Under the pieces are notes generated by a model. It did not search any database. It saw only the letters and a list, made by a program, of their open reading frames with translations, and was not told the DNA's origin. Positions 54,701 through 64,000 of a stretch of 64,000 nucleotides of DNA are shown here, piece by piece. The stretch is from NCBI GenBank assembly GCA_001600095.1, contig BCIX01000002.1:2170001-2234000 (forward strand). The letters run 5' to 3'. A program made the position numbers and the translations under genes. This stretch comes from Bullera alba. Its lineage: Eukaryota; Basidiomycota; Tremellomycetes; Tremellales; Bulleraceae. Position 1 is the stretch's first letter. Each line of letters starts with the position of its first letter.

Positions 54701-57198
54701 TACCCAGCCTCAGAGCAGGGCTGCACAACCGCCGGCGCCTGCCATCCCATCATCAACCTTGAAACAGTAAGCGAAGGCATCCAGCACTCGATTTTCCCAG
54801 CTAATTACATTGCGATGAAGGGGAGTACCGGATGGCCAGCCGCTAAACCCTGCACGGTCAACGAATTCAGACTCTGGAGCGATTGATAGTGCATCTGTGA
54901 GCTCTGATCCCCCGGCCCCGGCGAAGAAGTCGGCGGCACCGCCACAAGCACTTGCCTTCCCACCACCGTTCAAATTGTGAGTCAAGACGTGTCGCCCTCG
55001 AGTCTCCCGCTGATGCCTCTGAATGACAGGTCTCCCGCTGGCCAGCCGAGGCACCCTACACCACCGACGAACCCCGGATCTGCCGGATTTGGCAGTGCAC
55101 CTGTCCATCCCGAACCACCCACTCACTCCGCCATTGCATCGACGTACAATGCTTCCGCAGATCCTAGGAGGTGGGTTGGGGCCTCATGTAATGGTACATC
55201 TGCTGATCAGTCCTTGATAGACGTAGCGTACCAGTCTCTGCGACGCCCAGCATGTGAGCTGAAACTTCCCAAAGAATTGATCTTTGCTGACTCCCGCTGT
55301 AGCGCGAGTCCACAACACAGTGTTGACGAGCAGACGCCTGCACCTCCTGGCAACGCACCCGACCCGCGCAGCAAGCTCCCCACTCCGCCAGCGTCACCTG
55401 TCAAGAGGACATCACAGCAGCTTTCAGATACACAAACTCCCTCTGATTACGGTCGTCCGATCCGGCTCTGCCTCGTCTTGCCAAAGGGTAAATGGATGGA
55501 CCCTTCCTATACGCTCAAAGCGCGCGTGTCGCCAGGGTCGTTATCGTCGGCAATCTTTGGCAACCACACGCATTTCCTGTTCGGTCCAGCGGAGAACAGT
55601 CCCCCCAAGTATAGCGAACTGGCATTTGCGCAAGTCGACACGGTCTGCCTTGATGGAATGTTTAAACTGGGCGCCACCATGACTGAGTGGGCGGCGGTCA
55701 CGAAGCTTTACGACTCAGCCGAATGGGACGAGCTGGAGGCGCGAATCGGGCACGGACGTCAAGTGAGATAGATTGCAAGTTCTTCGAATCTCACTGCTTG
55801 GTGCTGATTCCCGCAGTGCATGGTCGCATACACCGAAGTTACAGGTTATCGCAAGATTCCGACGCATTACGCGCTCATCCTTACCAGTCCCGAGGTCGTC
55901 GATCTTTCGCCGATCGGCATCGGTCAGTGGAGATCCGAGTCGCTACCTAGCATCATCCTCCTGTGGCTGGTATTGCCCAAGAATTCTCCAGCAGCGCCCT
56001 CCCTTCCGAACCCTGTTCGGCCAGCTATCAAGGACCGGGAAGAATCCAAATCGTCCTATCTGGACACAGAGCCTTTACTGCTTAGAACATACGGTCTAGA
56101 CCTCGCCTTCATGAAACGTATAAAGGGGAAAAAGGTCATAGTCTCTCCTTCGATGTCAAGCTGGGAGAGACTACATTACTTCATGACCGTGGAGCTCGAA
56201 AAGTGATTCACTTCGGCCCCATCAAGCGACCAAGCGCCGGGTGTCTTCTTGGCGATTGACACTTACTTGCTCAGAGTGCTGCTGTCACCAGTCATCACGA
56301 GCGATATCCTGCCCCGGGGGACGGCGATATACTCGTTTGGACCATCGATAGAACGGTACCCTTCGCAATGGCGGCTTCGGAGGATATGGCAGAGCGGAGG
56401 ATTGGTCACCTTCTCGCCGACATTCATTCTTCAATCGCCGGAACAATTCTTGGAGATCATGGGCATAATACGGTCTAGCCCAGACTGGGCCACATACATC
56501 ATCCCTTCAGTCGTTGAGTGGCTCGCAGAATCATGGGACAAGCCAAAGTAGGTCGAAATCCTCTGATAAGGTTTGCACACTTACATTTGCTCAGTCGATG
56601 CCCCCAGCCTATCGCCGCATACGAAGCTGTCTGCTCCTCATTGTTCCTGGACGAAGACTTGCTCGAGCTCTCCGGCGACCTCGTGACGGAAGGGGGTGGT
56701 CTCGCAGTCTCGTGCGCCCCGCCTGTGATCCACGATACCCGGGGGTGTGCGACCTGGATAGACTGGCTACATGCGACGTATGAGCAACGGACATTCGAAG
56801 GACTGGTCGAGCTCTGTCGCGGCATCCGACCCGAACATTTCGCTTGTCACAACAAATTCGACGGGACGTCGACACCCTTGACCCAGATCGACGTCGAGAT
56901 CGCTCAAGGAAGCGACATGATGGGAATGCGATTACGACCCGAAATCGTACCTTATCGACGATACATCTACATCGGACCGGTGTCAATGAAGTCAGATCAG
57001 CAGAACAAAGCGGTGAGTCTCAGTGGATAGCATGCAGGCATGTTCCGCTCGCCTTGCAGACCCATGCTGAGTTTACATCCAATTCAGGTGGAATACGTCC
57101 ATCCAGACGATTTCGCCGCTATCTTCAGTGGGGTAAGTCTGTGTCCAGTGATGGATCACATGTGTACTTCCATGCTGATATGACTGTAGGCCGTATAG
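51749..57198 (+). CDS. Large chromodomain protein with a Pro/Ser-rich exon array
   Basis: Some 20 exons, with many short ones at the 5' end, give about 1500 aa. The N-terminus is acidic (DLNDDDHDYEV) and runs into a chromodomain assembled from five small exons: YEVDAIKWAIWRDSRK, FVGWHYWIMWKNYLKSQSDS, EEPNSAFAEEDGKIPLLIA and FWESFNRDDLRPL. This is the classic order of methyl-lysine-binding chromodomains, with an aromatic Y, then WW, then an acidic E. A basic region follows (KKFSDYYSWRKRKNRKS), then about 500 aa of disordered Pro/Ser/Lys sequence and the exon array (54136-55029). A folded C-terminal part contains RPIRLCLVLPKGKWMDPSYT, WAAVTKLYDSAEWDELEARI and VEYVHPDDFAAIFSGAV. It may be a Chp1-like or PRC2-associated heterochromatin protein; neither can be decided. 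Confidence 0.75.
54136..55029 (+). repeat. Tandem intron+exon units within the chromodomain gene
   Basis: Four successive exons are each bounded by similar introns and all interrupt a codon in phase 2. Units: intron 54136-54188 (53 nt) with exon 54189-54326 (138 nt); intron 54327-54378 (52) with exon 54379-54546 (168); intron 54547-54598 (52) with exon 54599-54766 (168); intron 54767-54820 (54) with exon 54821-54976 (156). A fifth intron of 53 nt ends at 55029. Units 2 and 3 are both exactly 220 bp and share GAFGSRPASVEQ in protein, and their introns share GTGAGTCG and CATGTAG ends. Three of the four exons end in PPFKL or PAPFKL. Exon lengths are all multiples of three. Confidence 0.85.
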
Positions 57199-57629
57199 TG
57201 TTCACTGGCAGTTCTGCTTGCTCGTCGACACCCATGGCACCCATAGCTAGTAGGGCATCTTTGCTCAACTGCCCGGAAGTGCCACGTTCAAAACGCCGTT
57301 GTGCATACACGCAATCCCGGTTTGATCCCGTGCGACAGGGTCTCAGCTTGGTCTCAGCCTGGCCCGCCTGCTCGCCTGCTTGCGGGAGGTATAAACCCGT
57401 CGCTCGCTCGTGGTTTTGTTCTTCTTTCCCATCACCCGCTCAAAACGAGGTGGTCCCCTGCTGTCCACTTCGGACGGCGGGTCACAATCTACCGCGACCG
57501 ACACGCACGCCCCTGCCGCCCCTGCCACTCGCCGCACCCATCGGTTAATGCCACGACACGTCAAAAAGAAAGAGACCCAGCACTCTATTGGCCCAAGCGC
57601 GCGCACCACCCCCCCAGCCTCTGGCCTCC

Positions 57630-58060
57630 GCAGCCATGCCACTCCGAGAAAAAGCTCTTTAGCTAACTCGGTACCGACGCAGATACGTACTGCTACAACC
57701 CCCGCCTCTGGTAAAATCGTCAAGATCAAATGCCACACGACACCACAAACCGGACAACACAGCTACCGGTACAGATGCGTGTTTGACAAAACAAGATCGA
57801 CTATCATACCATGCACCAGCCATGCCTAATGGTTACGACGCCACGACAAACTCCGGCTATGAGCACACTTGACTCACCGGTATAGATGGTGCTCTGTCAT
57901 GAAGCTACCCCCAGCCTCTGGTTTTACAAAGCCATGCCAACGGCTACGACGCCACGACGATCCGGATGAAATGCACTGCTTCTCCGGTACGGATGCGCGC
58001 TACGCCATTAACACCACCCATCGCCACGATTGAGCCTCTGCTCTCCGGCCCCACCCACAC
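57630..58060. repeat. Degenerate tandem repeats, about 110 bp
   Basis: Recurrent words in the same order: AGCCATGCC (57631, 57818, 57930), ACGACGCCACGAC (57834 and 57946), CGGTACAGATG-like (about 57770, 57878, 57983) and CCAGCCTCTGG-like (57614, 57911). The clearest pair of units has a 112-bp period. The copies are much diverged. They run directly into the shorter minisatellite. Confidence 0.55.
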
Positions 58061-58097
58061 CGCCGCTGGTAACCGAACCATGCACCCACCCGCCCGC

Positions 58098-58395
58098 TCA
58101 GAGCACTTCGCTCATTGCCAACGCCTCTGCGGCATCCACCTGAGCCCTTCGCTCATCGAACCCGCCCCCGCCAAGTCGGTCGCTCTTGACACCGCCCCCG
58201 CCGAGCTGTTCGCTCATGCCAACGCCCCTGCCCGAGCTATATGCTCATGCCAACGCTCCCGCCCGAGCTCAATGCTCATGCCAATGCCCCCGCCGAGCTG
58301 TTCGCTCATGCCAACGCCCCCGCCCGAGCTCATGCTCATGCCAACGCCCCCGCCGAGCACTTCGCTCATGCAACCGCCCCCGCTGTCAATGGCAC
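58098..58395. repeat. GC-rich minisatellite, 29-31 bp unit
   Basis: About eight or nine copies of a unit containing CGCTCATGCCAACGCCCCCG followed by CCGAGCTGTT. Neighbouring copies measure 31, 31, 30, 31 and 29 bp, so the frame changes from copy to copy. The copies around 58200-58350 are the most alike. The array lies between the chromodomain gene and the permease, about 0.6 kb before the permease start. A 216-codon plus-strand frame crosses it, but the varying unit length argues against coding. Confidence 0.8.
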
Positions 58396-58960
58396 GCCCC
58401 CGCCAAGCTGAGATTGAGCTGTCGCTCTCCAGTCCGACCACGCCTCTGGGTATCAACCTACACCCACGCCCTGCCCGTCCGCTGCAATACTGCCCACCGA
58501 CACGTCACGTCGCGCTTGACTTTGTCTCGCAGAATTCGTCTCGTCCCCCGGAAGAAGCATCACCTGTCCTGCCGACCGCTTCAGGTATCAGGTTTCAGGT
58601 ATTGCTGGAGCTGTAGAGATCTTGTATTGCTATTTCGTAGCTTAGCACAGGTATCATGCACGCGTGCCTCCCTAATTGACTCGAGATGCTTTGATCTGTA
58701 GCTCGGCGCCATCATACTCTTGCCAAAGCTTGCTTGACACAGCCATGCGATCGAAAATAGCTGGCTGGGCGATTTAGACTTGTTTTTTCGGCCAAATCCG
58801 AGATCGGCGTGCCTGCAACTGCTGACTTTTTTCGAGCAGTCTTCGAGTCGTCCATCGAGTGTATAGATCGAGGACAAGACTGCCGGTGTGTATCTGCCTG
58901 ACTTTGCATCAACTGAGGCAACTATAGCAGCAGGTGATCCTCCAGCATACACAATCAATT

Positions 58961-60986
58961 ATGGGCCTGAATGGGACCTACGAGAGCAGTGGCTCAAGGG
59001 AGGATGTGGACAAAGCGATCCCATACCAACGACCCGAGGGAGAGGAGGTAGTGGACGCAGAGCGATACAGACTCGACAAGGGGGTAGGATCGAGTCGACC
59101 AAGTCGATGGCGGTCGCTGGTCAGCCGGGCACAGATGAAGTTGAAAGATAGCGGTGTTGAAGATAGAGGTATCGTCCCCAGAACAGAAGAAGTCAGTACC
59201 CGTGCCGGTGGACATGATCATCGATTCGGGAAGTGATACTGAGAAGAGGACGACAGGAGAGAGAGCCATTGAGCGCTTGGGGATATCTGCCTCAATTTAC
59301 ACTATGGGCAGCTTGGAACACCAACATCCTCACAGTACGTACATGTCAAGCTGGACACTGGATTCACACGCTGAAACATCTGCAGTTCTCCGAGGGCATG
59401 CTCGGTCCATCATTATTCGCATTGGATCTCAAGACGTCGATACTGTGTATAGTGTTCTTCACGGCGATGTCCTGTATACCCCCAGCGTACTGTGCTAGCA
59501 ATGGCCCAAAGACTGGAATGCGGCAGATGGTCCAGGCTCGATATGCCCTCGGGTGAGCAATCATTGTCTGTCAAAGGTCATTGGGACTTGCTGACATTGT
59601 GAAAAGTTACTGGCCCGCCCTAGTCTGCGGCTTCTTGAACTGCTTGCAGTTTATCGGATTCATGTCGCTCACGGTGATACTTGGCGGTCAATCGCTTTCT
59701 CTGGCAGCCAGCTCCGCCATGTCCTGGACAGTGGGTATCATCGTCGTGTCGATATTGTCCCTCCTTGTGAGTTCCTCGCACCGAAGCTAGCAGGATCTTA
59801 GCTGAATGCTCCAAGCTCTCTTTCGTTGGCCTACGAGCACTGCATTGGTTGTCACTGGGATCTTTCCCCGTAGTATTAATACTCTTCATCGTCATTGCCG
59901 GAGTTACGGGCTCGGATCTCAAGCTGGCTACATCGGAAACAGCCAAAGCGGTCGCCAGTGTCACTGTCAGCGGGGTGCTGGGATATGGTTCAAGTCTGAT
60001 TGGCTTCACCGTCAGTTATTGCAGTCTAGCTAGTGATTTCGTGAGTCGAACCCACGCTTGCGATTGATCCTCGCTGAATGACAGGAATGTAGACCAGCAA
60101 TCTCCCCTCACACAATTCGAAGCCAACGCTATTCGTTGTGGTGTTCATTGGGTTCTTCGTGCCTATCGTCTTGGTCCAGATTCTAGGTGCTGTTGCCCAG
60201 ACTGCCGCCTTTGCCATTCCAACTTGGGACTCTGCCGCCTTGGTGGGCGTGCCCGATCTCATCTTCACCATGCTCGGCGAGGGAGGGGCCGCTCGATTCG
60301 TCATGGTGCTACTGTGCTTTAGCGTGGCCGCGAATACCGCTCCAACGATATACAGCTGTGGTCTCAGTGCCCAAGTTGCCATCCCATTCTTGGTCCGAGG
60401 TATGTTTACTATCAAAGCCTATCCGTTGAGCCATTATGCTAATTCATCGTTTCAGTGCCCCGATATCTATTGGCATTTGTCGTTTCAGCGGTGTTCTTGC
60501 CTATTGCCATTGTTGGGGCGAATCACTTCTACTCCGCCCTCTCCAACTTCCTATACATCCTAGCCTACTGGACAGCTATCTACATCCCGCCTATCGTCCT
60601 CGAACCACTCTTCTTCCGTCGACCCGCTTCGCACAAGACGTATCCCCCGGAGATATGGAATGATAGTTCGAAACTACCCATAGGGTACGCTGCAATCGCT
60701 TCCCTCATTTGCGTGAGTCCAGCTTCGCCATCATTCCGACCGAGAGCTGATATTGTTGATTCAGGGCGTACCGCTCATCGCGACTGGGATGTCGCAACAT
60801 TGGTGGAATGGCTGGATCGCAAGGGCTATCCCAGGTGGAGAGTGAGTACAAGTATCTCGCACATGTCATGGATATATCGCTGATATCAATTCCAGAGGCG
60901 ATGTCGCCTGGGAGATCACTTTCCCAGCAGTCAGCTTGGTTTATCTCGGCGTGAGGTATCTAGAGAGGCGGCGGACTGGCCGTTGA
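58961..60986 (+). CDS. NCS1-family purine-cytosine permease
   Basis: Plasma-membrane proton symporter for cytosine and purines (yeast Fcy2 type). About nine exons give roughly 534 aa. A soluble N-terminus with GVEDRGIVPRTEE precedes the first helix; intron 59192-59256 (65 nt) must be removed to join EE to EREPLSAWGYLPQFTLWAAW. Family motifs follow: NTNILTFSEGMLGP, CIPPAYCASNGPKTGMRQMV, QARYALGYWPALVCGFLNCL, VILGGQSLSLAA, GVLGYGSSLIGFTVSYCSLA, ALVGVPDLIFTMLGEGG and ANTAPTIYSCGLSAQ. About 12 hydrophobic segments are visible. It ends VYLGVRYLERRRTGR. The pattern P-K-T-G-M-R-Q-M is diagnostic of NCS1. The substrate among cytosine, adenine and related bases is not certain. Confidence 0.92.
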
Positions 60987-61353
60987 GGGAGTCGATGTTT
61001 CCAATTCTGGAGTACTCAATGTCTGAATGTATAAGTCGACGAAGCATGACACAGCCTTATTGTCATTGCTGCGATTGCATCAGCGCATCAGCTGTCAGAC
61101 TCGCCACACTTTTTGGCTCGTGGTATCACCGCACAGACAGACATTAGGTGCATTCGATATATCCCGAATCAGATCCGTAACAAGGATTGGGCGATGGTAT
61201 AGGCAAGCTGTACCCACAGGCACTGGTTATCATCAAAGAAGGAATAAACATGAAGGGGTCGTAAAGGGTGGGCAGGGTATACAAACCAACGTAGAATGCC
61301 GACGTTGATGGCATTTGTTCGTAAAAGCGAGAAAGGGAAGTCGGTGTTTGGAC
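60987..61353. other. Convergent 3' region between permease and CDC3
   Basis: A 367-bp gap between two stops, presumably both 3' UTRs. No feature is seen. Confidence 0.4.
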
Positions 61354-63310
61354 CTACTTGCCCAGACCGAATCGCTTTTTCTGTTGCTGTTCTAGCTCAG
61401 CCATTGCCCTGTCATACCGAGATGAGCGACGAAAGACTCACCGATCCCTTCTCTGGGGTAAGCGGACGCCCGCTCTCGACTCGTCTCTTCTTGTCCTCGA
61501 GCTCGAGCCTCTGCTTCTCCAAAGCCTCCTTCATCTCTCGATGTCGGGCGTATAGCTCTTCCTCGGATTGCTTCAGTTTTTGCTCCTTCTCCTGAACTTT
61601 CTGCTGGAAGACAGTTTTCATCTCGGCCTCCATCTTAGAGAGCTTGTTCTGCGAACGGGATCAGGACGTGGCGCAAAGTGTCCCAACAGACTACTCACCT
61701 CATGGAGAGCTCGCTCTTCAGCTTGTTTGGCCGCGGGGCTAAATGAGAATTAGATGATTGACCCAGTCAACAGGAAACACGCCAGACTCACTTGGTCTCC
61801 TTGAAGACGCTCTCGTCCTGCGAGACTCCCATCGCCTTGAGCTTCTCCGTTCTGTAGTTTTCATACAAGTAGTCGTTGGTGTGCTCCCTCAGCTCCTCCA
61901 TGTGCGTCCTGACCAGCATCTGTCGAAGTTTGACGAAATCGCAGTGGTCCTCATTGTCGACCTCGATCACACCCCATGGGTACGATCTTCCACGGACCTG
62001 TCGCCCATCTGGAGTATTGACCAAGTTGTCCGAGCCGACGACAGCAAATGGGACTTTGCTCTGAGTCGAAGTCAGCTGGAGCTGATGCAACATTTAGCTA
62101 TACTCACAATGATCTCTTCATTCTCCTGGACTGTTTCCTCGTCCTCGTTTTCGTAGGCAGGAGGCTGGAATATCCTGATGTTGTGATGGGCGATATCGGC
62201 GAGGACCTGATGGTTTGTTTCAGCATGGCTTTTCAGGCGGCATCAAGTGGTACTCACTCGTCGCTTGAAGAGCATGACCTCCTCCTCAGTCAAAGTATCG
62301 GCTTTAGCGATAACGGGGATCAAGTTGACCTTCGTGTGCAGTCTCCTCATGAACTCGATATCAATTGGCTTTAGACTAGCACGAGGTCAGCACATCTCAT
62401 AGGACGCCCACGAGAATAGCTCAACGTACGAATGTCCGGTAGGCTGAATGAAGTAGATACAGGCGTGCACTCGGTTGTCAACCAGCTTGAGCCTGTTGAC
62501 ACGGTTCTCCTGCTCGAGATAGGCGTCGAAGCGCGACTCGATGTTGTCGACAATTGGTTTCCAGCTATGCCTCGCGTCAGCTTTGCGCGCAGTCCGAGTC
62601 GGAATGTCAACGACCCACCTCTCGTCGTTGTTCACGTAGTCACCGAAGCCCGGCGTATCGACAACAGTGAGTTTAAGACGCACACCGGCCTCTTCGATCT
62701 CTGCAAGGCGAAGGGATCAGCGAAACAGCACCTCGGCTTTCGATGCGCACTGACCCGCTGTATTGCTTTCAATTTGCACCGTTTTGCCTCGGTCCTGACC
62801 GGGCAAGGGTATCTGCTTTGTGTGATACAGTTTGGTTTCGAACAACGTGTTGATCAGAGTGGACTTTCCTAGACCAGACTCGCCTAGCAACAGGTCAGAA
62901 CACGTCCCCAAGTATGCCCATTGCTGCGACTTACCGACGACCATGGCGACAAACTGGAAGCCCCTCCTACGAAGAGTGGATCAGCAAGGCTCTTGCGTCC
63001 GGGTCAGACGCAGCATAGATACTCACTTGACACTGCGCCTATGAAACTGATTGGGCAGGTTGGAGAAGCCAACCCAGCTGGCCAACTTCCTCCTCATGAC
63101 GCCCTTCACGTCAGACTCGCTCTTGACGCCATTGCCGTGGGACTCAGAGTGCAGCCCTTGGTCCCCGTTGGTGTGATGACCAGAGTTGGGCGTGATAGCC
63201 CTGTTGCCATTGAGGAACGACTTGTCATCCTGCGAGTATGGCCCGGGCGACATGGATCCTCCGGAGGTCGCTGAACGCGGTTCTGCTTGTTCGTAGTACG
63301 AGTCGGCCAT
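61354..63310 (-). CDS. CDC3: Septin, Cdc3 / AspB type
   Basis: GTP-binding septin of the hetero-oligomer that makes filaments and rings at the bud neck. About ten exons give roughly 485 aa. A variable N-terminus ([20 protein letters not shown]) leads to [20 protein letters not shown], the Cdc3/AspB-specific opening. GTPase motifs: [20 protein letters not shown] (P-loop), [15 protein letters not shown] (G3), [13 protein letters not shown] (G4). The septin unique element is [20 protein letters not shown] and [20 protein letters not shown]. The C-terminus is a coiled coil ([20 protein letters not shown]) and ends [13 protein letters not shown] after the last intron. Arrangement and spacing match AspB closely, so the paralogue call is fairly sure. 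It is divergent from LEA1. Confidence 0.95.
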
Positions 63311-63797
63311 GGTGTGAGTGCTGTTGTGAGGTGCGGGGGCGTGTGCAATGACCCCAAATTGTCAAGCGGAGACCCGGAACTGGACTGCAGTGCTGTTGAC
63401 GACGGTCTTGAGCTCTATTCAAGTTGGACGGAGAGTTGAGTGAGCTAGATGTCGAGTGAAGTCAACGACGCTCGGGGACCCCCCATCTGAAGCGTGTCGC
63501 GCTCAACCTGAAACGCCTATAAAGTGCCACACTCACGGGATTACAAACGGAGTTATCCAACTTCACCGTTTACACCAAGCTCAAGTACCACCATTAGCAG
63601 CTGGGTACATACTCACTGCACACCTTGTATTCAATCACACGACAGGACGGCACCGATCGGAAGACAGCAGCGAATACCGCCGAAGCACGGTCGATCAAGA
63701 AAGAGGACAAAACCGAAAGACTAAGGCCAAAAGTCCGGTCAAAACACTTGGATCCAGCTATAGTTCTACAGGTGGCAGATAGATCCATTGGAGCAAC
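63311..63797. promoter_or_regulatory. Divergent promoter region, CDC3 and LEA1
   Basis: A 487-bp gap between the two start codons. It contains a TATAAAG on the + strand at about 63519 and a CGCTCGGGGACCCCCC run near 63470. No specific site is recognised. Confidence 0.4.
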
Positions 63798-64000
63798 ATG
63801 AGGCTTACGCCAGAGGTGAGTCGGCTCAGCCCTGGTACGTATTTGCAATCACTGATGATGAGCCACGATTAGTTTGTGTCGAAAGCGCCTTCAGTCAGTC
63901 ATTGCGGTTTACGGAACCCATCCTTCGTAGAGGCTGAACATGAAGTAGCACTTAAATGCGTTGAAGGAGCGAGAGTTGGAATTGAGAGGTGAGCGGGTCT
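63798..64000 (+). CDS. LEA1: U2 snRNP component A' (Lea1), 5' part
   Basis: Leucine-rich repeat protein that with U2 B'' binds U2 snRNA stem-loop IV. Only the first three exons are in the window: 63798-63815 (MRLTPE), 63873-63893 (FVSKAPS) and 63949-63988 (HLNALKERELELR), with a GTGAGC donor at 63989. Joined, they match the highly conserved N-terminus of U2A' (MRLT-P-E, then APS, then LN-x-L-K-E-R-E-L-x-L-R-G). The gene continues beyond the right edge. The second acceptor was placed at GAAGTAG to keep this frame; reading through the second intron gives an unlike sequence. Confidence 0.85.

Larger units (their letters stand above)
57199..58960. other. Repeat-rich intergenic region upstream of the permease
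   Basis: About 1.76 kb, the longest gap in the window. It holds the two repeat blocks described separately and, at the right end, the permease promoter. A TATAAAC box occurs at about 57390 (+), followed by a CT-rich stretch (TTGTTCTTCTTTCCCATC) as before many fungal transcription starts. No coding frame that begins with ATG downstream of it is convincing, so a non-coding or unrecognised transcript is possible. Confidence 0.4.

Noticed and set aside
57966..58616. 216-codon frame across the minisatellite
   Set aside because: Repeat units of 29-31 bp change the frame from copy to copy, so the encoded repeat is not maintained; composition is driven by GC-rich DNA.
59160..59260. Apparent frameshift at the 5' end of the permease
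   Set aside because: Conserved N-terminal and first-helix motifs lie in different frames, but a normal 65-nt intron (59192-59256) joins them without loss. A 28-nt intron alternative is too short.

Overview
The window is a gene-dense piece of a nuclear genome from a basidiomycete fungus. I infer the class Tremellomycetes (the Cryptococcus/Trichosporon side). The sequence shows very intron-rich genes, introns mostly of 45-70 nt with GTGAGT/GTAAGT donors and CTGAC/CTAAC branch sites just before the acceptor, GC-rich coding sequence, and short intergenic gaps. Protein features also fit basidiomycetes, such as a Cdc3/AspB-type septin, a DGAT2 acyltransferase and an Scm3 chaperone. Species cannot be told from the sequence alone. 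All exon joins given here were worked out by hand from reading frame, splice sites and family motifs.

Layout. 0-8 kb: a cut-off ORF at the left edge (-), AP-2 sigma adaptin (-), a type II membrane dipeptidyl aminopeptidase (+) and a Ccc2-type copper ATPase (-). 8.8-12.7 kb: a tandem pair of F-box/LRR-like paralogues (-), each with the same 24-bp palindromic element upstream. 12.8-20 kb: a serine-rich protein of unknown function, a DGAT2 with 15 exons including five micro-exons, and a small secreted protein (all -). 20.8-30.1 kb: a TRAIP-like RING protein (-), a DAG/sphingoid-kinase-like enzyme (+), a DUF1746/Dsc4-like membrane protein (-) and the CENP-A chaperone Scm3 (+). 31.2-40.2 kb: a PAK/Ste20 kinase (+), cytosolic glutamyl-tRNA synthetase (+) and CLN3/Btn1 (-). 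40.6-51.2 kb: a tyrosine-rich micro-ORF (-), a GPI-anchored protein (-), an Shb17-like phosphatase (+), Atp11 (-), Tad2 (+) and Npr3 (-). 51.7-57.2 kb: a large chromodomain protein (+) whose middle is built from tandemly duplicated intron+exon units. 57.2-58.9 kb: a repeat-rich stretch with a 29-31 bp minisatellite. 59-64 kb: an NCS1 purine-cytosine permease (+), septin Cdc3 (-) and the first exons of the U2 snRNP A' protein Lea1 (+), cut by the right edge.

Most genes are unrelated housekeeping functions (trafficking, metal and lipid metabolism, translation, mitochondria, TORC1 control, cytokinesis, splicing), so this is not a biosynthetic or defence cluster. The accessory or fast-evolving parts are the F-box pair with its shared palindrome, the exon-array chromodomain gene, the duplicated Cys4 module in Scm3, the minisatellite and the Tyr-rich micro-ORF. 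Two centromere/heterochromatin-type proteins (Scm3 and the chromodomain protein) lie about 21 kb apart; I see no evidence that this is more than coincidence. I found no tRNA, rRNA, transposon or CRISPR array.
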